This document shows positions 11,294-22,100 of a DNA stretch of 64,000 nucleotides, in pieces (the first letter of the stretch is position 1; each line of letters starts with the position of its first letter). Origin of the DNA: Armillaria gallica (taxonomy: Eukaryota; Basidiomycota; Agaricomycetes; Agaricales; Physalacriaceae); NCBI GenBank assembly GCA_037576215.1, contig JBANDB010000003.1, positions 5,456,001 through 5,520,000 on the forward strand, given 5' to 3'. The notes under the pieces were generated by a model that had not been told where the DNA came from, ran no database searches, and worked only from the letters and a program-made list of their open reading frames with translations. Both the position numbers and the translations under genes were made by a program.

Positions 11294-12440
11294 GCGAGCA
11301 CAGAGAATTGGCCCCTTCTGTTCTAGTATATTTCAGTCGAAATAGCACGATGGTTGAAGACTTATGTCAAAGTTCAATTAACGACACGTGCCTTTCCTTT
11401 CCTTTTGACCAGTGACCACCATGTTCCACTCTGATGTCCAACGGCTATATAGCGCCCTGCCATTCCATGTTTACTCTCCAGAGCACCACCCCTCTTCTCG
11501 ACAATGCCCAAGACTTTTTGTAGTGTAATCCCCATACTGTAATTGCGGCCACCACCGTAGCAGCCATTGCTATGGTATGGATGCTTGACAACTATTCCAA
11601 GTACACCAGCCTCGGTGAGGGAGGATTTTATCGTGCAATGCCATCGGATGGCTGTTCTCGACACTGTTGAAGCCGTTTGGTCACGAGACGGTGTCGACGG
11701 AAGAGTATGACCAGGATTCGAATACCGATACATGGCTGGGCGAGATTCCGGAACGACACGATGCGAGACCACCCTTGGGATGGCATCCAATTTCTCATAG
11801 GCAGCTCGCGCAGGTGCCCGATGATGCTATGAAGAAGGTGCGGGTTGTTTTCTTGCTCAATGTTATCGTACTGACCGCGAGGAGTCAGGACGTAGAAATT
11901 GCAGGTACTGTTTGACAGCATCGGCAAAAAGAACTCGACGCCCGTTGAATGCCGTGTGTCACCCCATGAAGGGCACATACCTGGCATCCATATTCATTCT
12001 TCCATCTCTCCCCCACATGGAGTCACACGAGTCTCCCTTCTCAAGATCAGCCATATCCATAACCCCCGACCATCCGTTGCATGCCGTGCTTGCCCCCCCA
12101 AGACTATAAACAAGGTATGTGTTGTGCTTAACTATCGTTTTTTTGTATGCTGACGTGCCGTTGTAGTCATCGAGAAGGGGTGGGGTGAGCGGCACCCATT
12201 TAGTGGCGCCAGGAGGGTCATCAGTTTACCGAAAGAATACCTGGTGATCTATGGGCCTCAAGATGACGACGAGCTTGCCATCATCAATGTATCCTCAAAG
12301 CAGGTGTTGGATACATAACTAATAATCGCAAGGTTATTTGAAGCAGGGATGCAATCAAAACAATGATTGTAATTGTATCACCACAAACGGGATGTACAAT
12401 AGACGAAGAATCATTTACTAACTTTTGGCCTTGACTTGGA
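11294..12440 (+). repeat. Duplicated luciferase-like unit, copy A
   Basis: Matches 54619-55812 from the GCGAGCACAG junction through the 3' flank (TTTTGGCCTTGAC). Both copies include about 190 bp of upstream sequence with the same start region. Confidence 0.75.
11484..12341 (+). pseudogene. Fungal luciferase-like protein, decayed copy A
   Basis: Paralogue of 54848-55700. It encodes a hydrophobic N-terminal helix, then a domain with the histidine-rich pattern and GWGERHPFSG near its end that I recognise from the fungal luciferase (Luz) family. Damage relative to the other copy: the ATG is removed by a roughly 10-bp deletion (CCACCATGAA missing); CAG became TAG at codon 17 or so (near 11520); a 2-nt insertion near 11627 shifts the frame; and a 1-nt deletion near 12286 alters the C-terminus. 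Two introns (near 11840 and 12115) are conserved in position. The GWGERH box is closer to the luciferase form here than in the other copy. Confidence 0.7.
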
Positions 12441-12644
12441 TCAAGCTTCCCATAATGTTTCAAGTATCAGTCAGCGCTCGGAATCGAATTGCATCTGCAT
12501 CACGGCTTAGTAGTACCTGGCGGGCCGGCAATGTTGCGGACTAGCTGGACCTCGAGCAAGCGCACAGATTCATGGATGAAGAAACAGAACATGCATTTCA
12601 ACCCCAAGAGCTCCTTCCTATCAAAAAATAACAATCAATTCCAA
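12342..12644. other. Short spacer
   Basis: The 3' flank of the luciferase-like unit to about 12440, then unique DNA up to the stop codon of the F-box gene. No gene seen. Confidence 0.5.
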
Positions 12645-14393
12645 TTACCACCATTCATCAGGTTCGTCCCCGTCCCATGGGTTCCACACCCTCCTCCAGA
12701 ACACCTCGCTCGTTTTAACACAATTGATAACCACCCTCCCACCAACCCGCTTGATATCCCAAACAAAAAACGCATAAGGGGAGGGCTCTCTGCTGAACAT
12801 AGCCACAGACCGCAGAGAAGGACAGTAAGCAGCAAAAACGGACGCAGCAAAATAAGCATCGTCATCGCTGTCGAAACAGCCATCCACATCCGAGCCTCCT
12901 TCAAGCAACAAAGGAGAATATCCATCCTTTATTATGAGATAGTTCCACCCAAAGTACTGCAGATTGCTGAACGACACAAGACACCGGGCGTACTCCCACG
13001 GCGGCGAAAGCCATTCACAATGGCTCGTCTTACGCTGTCGGTTGCTCGAGCGGCGGAACAGGCGGAGGGAGTGCAGTCGGGGGAACAATTGAGATATCCT
13101 ATCAAGGATGACTGGGCATCCTTCCAACAGCCCATCGAAGATGAATTCCTCCAAGGGGTGAGGCTGCAGCACATCGAGAAGGAGGAGAAAAGCAGCATCC
13201 GAAGCTGGCTCTCGCACAGATAGCTTGAAATGCGTCAAATGATGCTCGGTTGCCCGGTTCAGCCAATCAACAACCAGACCGACCGCAGGCCCATCAAACC
13301 CATCTTCTATCGAACCCAGCGAAAAGCACCTCAGACTGCAAAAGTTTCCAAAATGGATCACGTCTGATGATACAGCCAGCGTTGTTTCCGTAAGGTCAAA
13401 GAGAATGAGATTGTGAACATTTGGACAAAGTGTGAGGATATTCCAGAGGGATGGCATCTCCTTGAAGATTTTGAGAGACAGGTTTCGGACGTTGTGTAGT
13501 ATTTTAGCTCCACCAAAGATGTTGTAAGAAAGGAAGCACCGAGAGAGTTGCAGTGTATGAAGGTGGGGGAGCGCCAACAATGTCTGGATGAAGGTTTCGT
13601 CTAGGCTGTAGGAAGACATCCCGATAGTCGACAGACTTGTACAAGCCCTAAGAACAGCGCATATACCTTGCACGATAGCAGACATGAAAGATGCCGGGGT
13701 GAATGTATCGGGAAAATCGTAATCCATATCACTAAACCATTCATTTGTGATATGGACATGTTCAATTCTTTGCATGATATCCGGGCAAGTGAGGAGGAAA
13801 TGGGATCGAGACAAACATCGGATGACCGAGTTGAGGAAATTTTCCATTTTATGTGCGCATCTTGTTTCGTCAGTGACGTCCTCTGGAAGATCTGAATAGG
13901 AATAGGAATCAGAAGATAGGCGCAGCGAACGTGACTAGCAGGCAATTAGGATATCTGTATCCCCAAGAAGGGAGAAGCTTACCAGATAGATATACGGCAG
14001 TGAAACACCATGCAAGCGATGACACGTCGCAGACAGGCGACGTGCAGCATCAATGTAACGGATTCGACGAAAAATCATATGTAGTATCTCGTTTGGGAGA
14101 TCAAGCAAAGTACGCCCCTGGATTTTCGGTTGTGAATTGCATTCGGATAATAATTCCAAAATCTTTTCTGACCAAATCGAGGTAAGAACCTGTAAAACTT
14201 CAGGGCGGCACGAGGACTCACCCGTCCAGCCAAGAATAAAACCATATCCTTCTTTCGGTACGAGCCATTTCGACTGAAATCTCTCCCAGAGGGCTTGGTC
14301 GGCTACAGTATAGACCACGTCTTCGCGTGTCTCTCCAAGAAAATCAAGTGAGAACTTGACAGATTGAACAGTCAATGGCATGAGCTGACACAT
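12645..14393 (-). CDS. F-box protein with leucine-rich C-terminus
   Basis: Two exons: 14393-13983 and 13934-12645, separated by a 48-bp intron (GTAAGC..GCTAG), phase 0. The first ATG in frame is at 14393 (MCQLMPLTV), giving 566 residues; the frame stays open slightly further upstream without an ATG. An F-box sits at about residues 100-140 (DLPNEILHMIFRRI .. ARRLSATCHRLHG). The rest holds irregular leucine-rich segments (for example LLALPHLHTLQLSRC, CPNVHNLILFDL), as in substrate-receptor F-box proteins of SCF ubiquitin ligases. It is expected to bind Skp1 through the F-box and choose targets with the C-terminal part. F-box/LRR families are large in Agaricomycetes, so the substrate cannot be inferred. 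The frame is uninterrupted. The plus-strand frame 12489-13223 is its shadow. Confidence 0.75.
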
Positions 14394-14439
14394 GTCTGAA
14401 TGCAGCAACGACCAACGAGACGAGATGTAAGAGAACCGC

Positions 14440-14910
14440 TGCAAACAAACTCATATCGGTGCACTGCCACTGGGAAGACTTGTTACCCACATCAGGATGC
14501 CTCCCCGCCAAGTCAGAATTGCCCTATTGAATCCATTGTTAGGCCATTATCAAAGAAAAATCACCGCATATACCGTGTAGAAACCCTCTAAAGTGAAAAA
14601 GAATGCCTCAAGGCGCAGCCGTCGGAAGATGCTATCGTTTATAATACTCGTTGTCCCATCATCCTTGATCTTTGTAAAGGAGGATCGGGGATACCTAGAG
14701 TCAAACCGAACGGCCAAGGACTCGTAGTGCGTTAGATGCGGCCAATATGTCGAGTTGCAGAGGGTATCTTTGCGTCTTCGAAGCGGAGGCTCGTCTTCAA
14801 GGAGACAGATGGGTTCGTCCAGCGTCATGGTGATTCGTAGAAGAGAAAGATTAGGCAATTCAAATTGAGGCGAGTTCCGTTCCCTCCGGCCCAGCGGCCC
14901 ACAATCTTTG
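14440..14910 (-). pseudogene. C-terminal fragment of a second F-box-family gene
   Basis: Minus-strand coding stretch 14858-14550 (LPNLSLLRITMTLDEP .. IFRRLRLEAFF) ending in a good donor (GTATAT, with CTAAC branch site and CAATAG acceptor near 14530). It has the look of the C-terminal region of agaricomycete F-box proteins. No F-box or start is found upstream; an in-frame TAG lies at about 14920. I read it as the tail of a truncated tandem relative of the neighbouring F-box gene. The family assignment is by resemblance only. Confidence 0.35.
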
Positions 14911-16600
14911 TTACCCTACGGAATAGTGAAGACTCTTATTCCTGTGTTCGACATCTAAAGTTACCACATGACGGAATCTCGTTCATTCATGGAGAGTTGC
15001 TTTCTGCACCTAATTCTCCCCAGGAGAAAACTCACCGTCGAAACTGAAGAGATCTGCCTGGCAATAGAGGAATATGAATCATGATAGAGTCCGGCCGACC
15101 TTCCGATACGCTGGACGAATCTGCTGTACACTAGTTCGCTATTTTCTCAATATCTTCAAGCTTGTTATTTTCTTTAACACAAGACACATTTACAGACCTA
15201 ATGGCTGACCGTGTACTACAAGCCTTGAAAGGACACGGTCAAACCACATGCATCGACGACCCCAGCTCCATGCTGTGCTTGATCCAGTAGCAATATCTCG
15301 CCCTCTTGGATGTCTCCATACTTCGAACCTCTTTCACAGGCTGTCTATGAAGCATGCTGTGAAGTCACCAGCACCGATATCGCAGCTTCCATTGGACTTT
15401 GCACGTCGCCAGATGTCACCTGCCTTGCTGTTCCTTGCATAAGTCATCGGTCACGGTCTCATCTCCTCTTACATTATTTCCCCGGCGAGGCTTCAGTCTC
15501 GAAATTCCTGGAATGCCACTTGATCAGCTCTCGACTCGAGGATCAGCAACCCACTCTCGAGATAGCTGCGAAAACGTGTCCTCTTTAGTGGTTCATGTTG
15601 TATAAAGTTGTATCACTGGGAAGTGGATATCGGCGTCTAGACTATGGACTGGAGTGAATTCGATGGTCCCTTGGTTGTATTCTCAAATGGACACATCATT
15701 TGAGCTGCTGTTTGGAATTTGGACAATTTAGATACGTACAGTGAACACAGGGATACAATCGGAGAGGAAATGGACTCCCATTCGATTGTCTCAATCACAA
15801 CTGTGACGATCCTGAACATGTCGAGCTCTCAATGGGTAGTCTGCTGGATTTCAAAGACGGAAAGATGAAGCCACGCAAATGAGTCCATCATCCTTCGTCT
15901 CCAGGCACAAACGTCCGTGCTCACTCGCTCGTCTACAATGGGCAACAACACGGTCAACTCTCTCGCATGGGACTGCTCATAATTGTTTGTATGCTGCGAC
16001 GCACTGTGACTAAATAGGTTGCTATGAGAACTACTATGGGTACCGAAGTGTTACGAGTCCGAGTTTACGAGGATTCATCCTTATGTGCTGCATTTCGATC
16101 CAGGACCCTTACTTTTAAGTTTTACCTTAGAATTCAACAGCGACAAACACGCTCCTTTTATGGTAACGATTTTCCTTCAGAATATTAATTATGCTAAATA
16201 AACTAGAAGACAGTCTTTTCATTCATGTTTATGCATGGAGAATGTATCAACTAGTATATCTCACTAAATTCTCAGGCTTCAGAGTGGGAGAATAGAGCAC
16301 ATCACTTGCCACGGTCTGATGAACGGAGGAACTAATCAAGTGGCTGTGCTACTCTTTCTTGCCTTTTACCACCTTCAATGGTGCATGGTCCACTCTTCAA
16401 GGCCTCAATATCTGTTTTGTGGACATTCAAAGGCGTGTATTTTATTATTCTACTACTTACTCTTCTTTTTAGGTCCGTTTTACACATCTGGTGGCCCCAA
16501 GAGCCTCAGTCTGTGTCTATCCTGTCCCCACCACCCGAGTAAGTCCTCGGTCGAGGCAGCGCTGCAATTTCTGCATCCATGATGACGACGATGACACCAG
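14910..16600. other. Gene-poor stretch
   Basis: Several short frames on the plus strand (15203 onward, 15640-15830) suggest a decayed gene, with stops about every 30-60 codons and no recognisable motif. The segment 16140-16320 is AT-rich. Nothing I can support as a gene. Confidence 0.4.
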
Positions 16601-17500
16601 TAGGTCCCAGAACAATGATGATCCATGCTGACCACCACCATGCCCACGAAAACAGATCCCCATCCCACCCTGACGTACTCAGCACCTTCCGCATTGAGAT
16701 CGGTGCCAATCGCCGCTGAAGACAATTTCTGCACACCACACGAGTATGTAGCATGTCTGTGGATTCGCTATCGGATGCCATCTCAGCACGGGAGGGACTA
16801 CCAAAGGCAAAACGGGCCACAACGAGGATATCCAACAAGACGATGGCGATGACGATGACGGGGCCGGGGGCGGTTCTACTCTGATGCGGAGCCAAGCGAC
16901 TATTCAGGAAAGGAATGCTGGGGAAGAAGGGTGTGGAGGGATAACGTTGGATGGCCAGAGATGTTGAGGAGGACGGTGGGAGGAAGGTCGGGACACCGAC
17001 GACACACAACTGCGGCAACTGTCACGCTCTTTTGGTCGTCAATAGAGGAGCTAAGGGCTCAACGAATGCGCCTGGAATCATGCCTGTATGACCATTTCCC
17101 CGCCCACTGTTGCCTGCCCTGCCGAACATCAACATTGGCGTCCCCCACACCATGGAGCCCCCCAGCGACCCGAGATTGGTGTATTCCCCCTCTATTTGGG
17201 TGGGGGAACACGAATCCGATGTACGCCAGGACCCCCAACCCCCGTTCATCGTGTGTCGCCATCCCGTCCCCATCTCCAGGCTCCCTCTCCGATATCCTCC
17301 CCTACGGCTTAGCTACCGTGGCGACGACCTCACCACCCCCGTTTTCAACATCGGGGAATCCAATGCTGAGGTCTGTTATGCCCTCCAACCCCATCATCGC
17401 CGTCAACGAGGTCTCGGCGCCTTCCCGCCCCGTTTTCCCCTGCCCAACAGTGCGCTGTGGGCAGAGTCGTTGATGTGCGTAACACTATCATCATCATGAT
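16600..17500 (+). other. C-rich, possibly degenerate coding stretch
   Basis: Strongly C-biased on the plus strand from about 17090 to 17460, with proline-rich translations in all three frames. Before it lies an acidic, Asp-rich stretch (around 16840) that then runs into frame breaks. No family recognised, and no consistent exon chain found. It may be a decayed low-complexity gene. Confidence 0.25.
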
Positions 17501-18748
17501 CTTGAGTTCGTGTGCCATATATCTTTCCCTGAACGTTAAGTGAGGAATGCGCTTCCCTTCATGAAGACTTCATCTATACTCTGGTTTTCGTTATCATTCT
17601 CTGACAGGTAGTAGACTTCAATGTATATGACTATTCCATGAAATGTATACTAATATATAATCTACATTACAGTACATATTGTGTAAGAGTTATTGCAGAG
17701 GTTAGATATTTCAACAGCTCGCCATGCTCAGGCTCTTGCTAAGCTGAATATAAATATATCTGTGAGCAGCTTGTAGCACTTCGGACTCGTACCTGCCGTG
17801 CTCGCAGCGGCCCACTTCGGCTAAGTAAAATGGCTGAAGGAAAGTGACAGCATGGACTATGATGACGATGACGATGACGACAATGAGGGTATGGGGTGGC
17901 CGAAGAAGGCCCAGCACAAGGAAGATTGTTTTGGCCATGTGTGCGATTCAGGCGACCATCAACTTAGTGAGAATGCATTTTAAATCACTTGTCCGTTACT
18001 GATTCACGACATTTAGTTTGCTACATTGCTCGGGAGGGGTTGGTTCGAGTCTAAGGCATGTTTAAAGAGATGGACTCGTCGACTCTTCCCCTTGACAAAG
18101 TTAGCTCTGAAAGAGATGGGCTAGGACAACGCATAGTCATGCCAGAATAAAGGCTTCCATGCTCCTGAGAAGATAGAGCCCTTGGAGCCTTTCGGACGGC
18201 CCTCGGAGCTCCATCCCTCTCCAAGCCTCGCCAGTTCACAGTAGAAAGAAGACCAATGTCCGTCCGCAAATTGACCTCAGGGCTTTCCACTTTCCAACCG
18301 AGTTTCCATCAATTCTTATGAGGTAAGGAGAATACAGGGCTTGATTCTTCCCTTGTCACCATGATGCCAATACGAGGACAAGAACGGAAGTGCTGCACGC
18401 AACTTGCAAGCGGCTCCCAGGAGCTTTGATCCCCGCCGGTCAAGCGGTCCGATCTTCCTCAGAAACAAACATCAATGCGAGTTTAGCTTCAGCTTCGACT
18501 TCCATGTGGCCTGTATATTCCACACGCAATTCCGTGATTCTAATGGCTTGGGTCCAAAATCCTACTTGAGTTCATCTTCGGATACGAACGTCCAGGTTGA
18601 ACATCTCCCAGGTGCATGGCGCAGAGCGAAGATTTTCTACATCAGGCTATGTATTTACTTTTTGAATCCAGCCCCGAATGATTGTCCAAGCCGGTATCCT
18701 CTTTCTTCATATAAAACCCTCCAGAGACAGAGCGGTGATGCCCAAACA
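17500..18748. other. Upstream region of the P450 gene
   Basis: No gene supported. The last few hundred bases presumably hold the P450 promoter; a TATAAA-like ATATAAAAC occurs at 18709-18717, about 35 bp before the ATG. An out-of-frame ATG at 18738 precedes the chosen start. Confidence 0.4.
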
Positions 18749-21061
18749 ATGGAGACCGTTATCCTCCTCCTCACCACATTCCTTGTGATTGCTCTTTCTA
18801 TTCGACTGTTGAGAAGGAGACGTAGCGCTGTCAAGCAGCTTCGCGGCCCCCCTTCAAACTCATGGCTCTTGGGTGACGCCTGTTTCTCCTCTCATATGTT
18901 GACGTCGCTTATTTTCTTGCACAAGGCCATGAATACATGACGCAGCATCAAGACCAAGTCGGTGATCTAGAGTATTCTTGGTATCGTGAATACAGTGGTG
19001 CCTATCATGCAGCTGGCTGTTACGGTGTCAGTATTCTCGCATACTATCCTTTATTAGTTGCTTACTCTTACGATATCCAGCGAGACATATTGGCCATCAC
19101 CGATCCGGAAGCTTTGCAGTATATTACGCAAGTCGCTGGTTATCGTTACCCCAAAACAGCAGACTTCGATTTCAACTTCAATATTCTTTTGGGACTGGGA
19201 ATTGTTACCACCGCTGGTAATGTCTTTTTAGCTTCGTACTGTCTACATTCTAAGACTGTTCTTAGGCTCTGTTCACCAGCGGCACAGAAAAGTTATGAAC
19301 CCAGCATTCTCTGCCAGACAGCTTCGAACCTTTCTAAGTCTTTTCCAGCGTACGACAAGACATGTACGTATGCATGCATTCTGTTTTCGTTTTCCATTGA
19401 ACAAGACTTGCCTAGTTCTCGCGGAAGCTTACGGACCTGGTCGAAGGAGGCCAGTCGACCTTGCATATGAACCAATGGCTTGGAAAGCTGACTCTGGACA
19501 TTATTGGCGAGAGTGAGTTCGATTTAAAGTAATCCATTAAGTATCCGTACTGATATATGCTTATAGGTGCCTTTGGATACCAGTATGGTGGAATTGATAA
19601 CGACGATAACGAGCTAACCAAGATGCTGAATAATCTATTGTTCGTGATGATCATTTTTATGATGATTCATTACTTATATCTTTGTTACAGTCATGACGCA
19701 GGCGTTTTACTGAGTAGGGCTGCTGTACTAATCTCAGCCCTTCCACGCATTCTTCTGGGCCCTCTCCTCTACCTTCTCGGCCTTATTCCGTCCCGCTTAA
19801 AGCGACGTTATACTGACTTCAATGTCCTTATGAAAGAGATAGGACGCCAAGTCCTCAAGCTGAATCTCGAGGGGGGTGTCGCCTCGTCTACCAGAAAGGA
19901 TATCCTGAGTATTCTCGGTGAGCCTTACTGGTTGAATGTACCTAGACACTATTTAACACTTTGTTCCTTTTAGCTCGTGCTAACGCTGATGAAGAACAGA
20001 AGAAACGCTTGAGCAATGATGAAGTACTTGCCCAAGTAATGTTAGTCGTTCTATCATTCAGTGCAATGCCACCCCTTAAATGAATGTCTTGCTTTTGTAG
20101 CTCGTTGACCTTGGCGGGGTATGAAACCATGTCATCTACACTGTCATGGCTTTTGTATGAGCTATGTAATCATCCAGAACAACAGAAGCGTATTCGCCAA
20201 GAAATCGCAGAAGTCCGTACTCGAGTTGGAGCAGAAGACGAACTCTCTTCGACAGACTACAATAGTATGCCATTCATGAATGCCGTGATCAAGGTATATA
20301 TTTGTCTGTCCTAGTTGAATCCTCTGAAGGTGAACCTCGCTCCCACAGGAAACCCTTCGATTCCATCCTATCATTCCCGCAATCATGCGAGTCGCAGGAT
20401 CGGACGATGTCATCCCTCTCCTAGAACCGGTCACCACATCGACGGGAGCCAAGTTAACTAGAATGCCTGTGAGGAAAGGCCAGCTCATTCAGTTGGGAAT
20501 CGGGTACTACAATCGGTTGGGATGCATGGTACCTTCCGCCTGTCCTTGCATTAACGTTGAATACTTTCAGTCATCCTACTGTATGGGGACCAACTGCCAG
20601 TGTCTGGAATCCAGACCGTTTCTTGGGCGAACTTGATAAAACAATTCCCGTCGGTGTATACGGTAATGTGTAAGTCCCTTTGGCGTTGTTTGAAGTTGAT
20701 AAACTAATCGTTCTTTTCATGTAGTTTGTCTTTCAGTAAGCTGATAAACTAGTATTGGCCTCGATCAATACACTGACTCCCCTCAGGTGCAGGTATCCAT
20801 TCATGCATTGGCTGGCGTTTCGCGTGCGTGTCCTAATTATCATTAACCAGAGCTTAAAGCCAACACGATACCTATTCTAGCGTGATAGAGATGCAAGCCA
20901 TCGTATTCAAACTTCTGGAATCCTTCGAATTCTCTCTCCCCAAGAAAAATTTTCAAATCAAACGCCAGCCTGCTTCTGTTATGCTTCCAATGGTTCGTGA
21001 CGAGATGTCAAAAGGTACACAGATGCCATTGCATCTCACTCCGGTTAAGAGGGAGATTTAA
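18749..21061 (+). CDS. Cytochrome P450 monooxygenase
   Basis: About 14 exons with 45-60 nt introns, encoding roughly 535 residues. The start is the ATG at 18749 (METVILLL), giving an N-terminal membrane anchor followed by a basic patch and the proline hinge (LRGPPSNSWLLG). Family marks seen in order: the I-helix AGYET (A/G-G-x-x-T), ExxR as ETLR, the PERF-like NPDRF, and the heme loop FSAGIHSCIG (F-x-x-G-x-x-x-C-x-G) with the axial Cys. The heme loop is assembled from three small exons near 20723-20830. All junctions examined are in phase, so the gene looks intact. Several introns are multiples of three, so the reading frame runs through them. It should be an ER-bound haem-thiolate oxidase working with P450 reductase; the substrate and CYP family are unknown. 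Its 3' end directly abuts a truncated transporter gene. Confidence 0.85.
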
Positions 21062-21089
21062 TCGTGATTGATGTTCAGAATGGGTAGCA

Positions 21090-22100
21090 TCATATAAAAA
21101 GCATTAGCTTGACACCTGAATGTGAATGCCGGATGAGAGCCAAGCAATGTTAGAGGCAAAAACCTTACTTAACGCAAGCACTACAGAAATGATGGATGGG
21201 ATATGAAAATCCTTCAACTCGTCGTTCTCTTTCGATATCAGGGATCTCACGGATTTACCACAACGATGAGATTAACACTGGACATCCTGTGCGATGGAGT
21301 GAGTTGATGAACACTGGGTAAGGAAACGAGGAACGCACAAAGAACATACAAATGATGAGCACCCATAGACCACCGTGATAATGGGCCAACCGACCATAAA
21401 CAATATTCCCAATATTCTCCAGACGTGCACCGCCGACAGGCCACTTGTTCATGTCAAGCTTCTCTGCTTTCAAGTGCAGCCAGAACAGTACAACGTTGCT
21501 GCCGATATCAAAAACGGAGTCGGTGCTGGTCACAAGAAGGGATAAAGAAATGGCCGCGTACACTGCGCAAGGTGTGAGTCATGGTGTTGACTAGATAGGA
21601 AGAAAGAAAATGCACTCTGAATGACACACAGAGCAAGGTTCGATATAAGACTAGCCCACGCTGTTATCTTCACCTACGAGAGAACACGTCAATACCAAGA
21701 TGGTAGCACAACAGAACAAATTCTTACCCAAAGCCTGGCTAATTCCTCTTCATCCTTTGCATCGCTCATGTGATGATTCAAAGGCTTCAACAGATACGCA
21801 ATAAGCTAGCACAATGCTTCAATATGACAGCTCTCATCCAGGATGTCGAATTACAGGCAATTGTTCTTCCGATTCTGATACTTGACCACAGTAGATCTCC
21901 TCTTGCCCTTGGTCCTGCATCGGAGCTCTGCAAGCTCTGAGTCTGACCGGATGCCATTCTTGAAATTGAGCAGGTCTGCACTACAGCCCGTTGCAGCAGA
22001 GGCACCAGATGCCTAACACCCTGAGTTTTCGATGAGATACTAGAGCTGGTTGTCGTCCATTTACCATCCAAGTCGGTGCTGGTATCGGAAACCTAAGAGA
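21090..22100 (-). pseudogene. Cation diffusion facilitator (CDF) transporter, truncated
   Basis: Minus-strand fragments line up as the N-terminal half of a CDF-type metal transporter: a basic segment (GKRRSTVVKYQNRKNN), then LLKPLNHHMSDAKDEEELARL, then membrane helices ITAWASLISNLALCVIQ and YAAISLSLLVTSTDSVFDIG. Next come WPVGGARLENIGNIVYG (the conserved loop after helix 2), then VNLIVVV and VRSLISKENDELKDFHIPSI. Frame breaks occur between VVV and VRSL and upstream near 21850. After about 21090 the homology stops at the 3' end of the P450 gene, so the C-terminal membrane helices and the cytoplasmic domain are missing. The family normally exports or compartmentalises Zn, Mn or Fe. Confidence 0.7.

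Noticed and set aside
12489..13223. 244-codon plus-strand open frame
   Set aside because: It lies antisense to the F-box/LRR exon, which has clear motifs, a good intron and a conserved F-box; the plus frame has no motif.
16506..17018. 170-codon minus-strand frame
   Set aside because: Composition follows the C-rich plus strand; no motif, no splice support, overlaps other equally open frames.
18020..18055. GGTTCGAGTCT resembling a tRNA T-arm/B box
   Set aside because: No matching acceptor stem, D arm or anticodon loop could be drawn around it. I found no tRNA or rRNA gene in the window.
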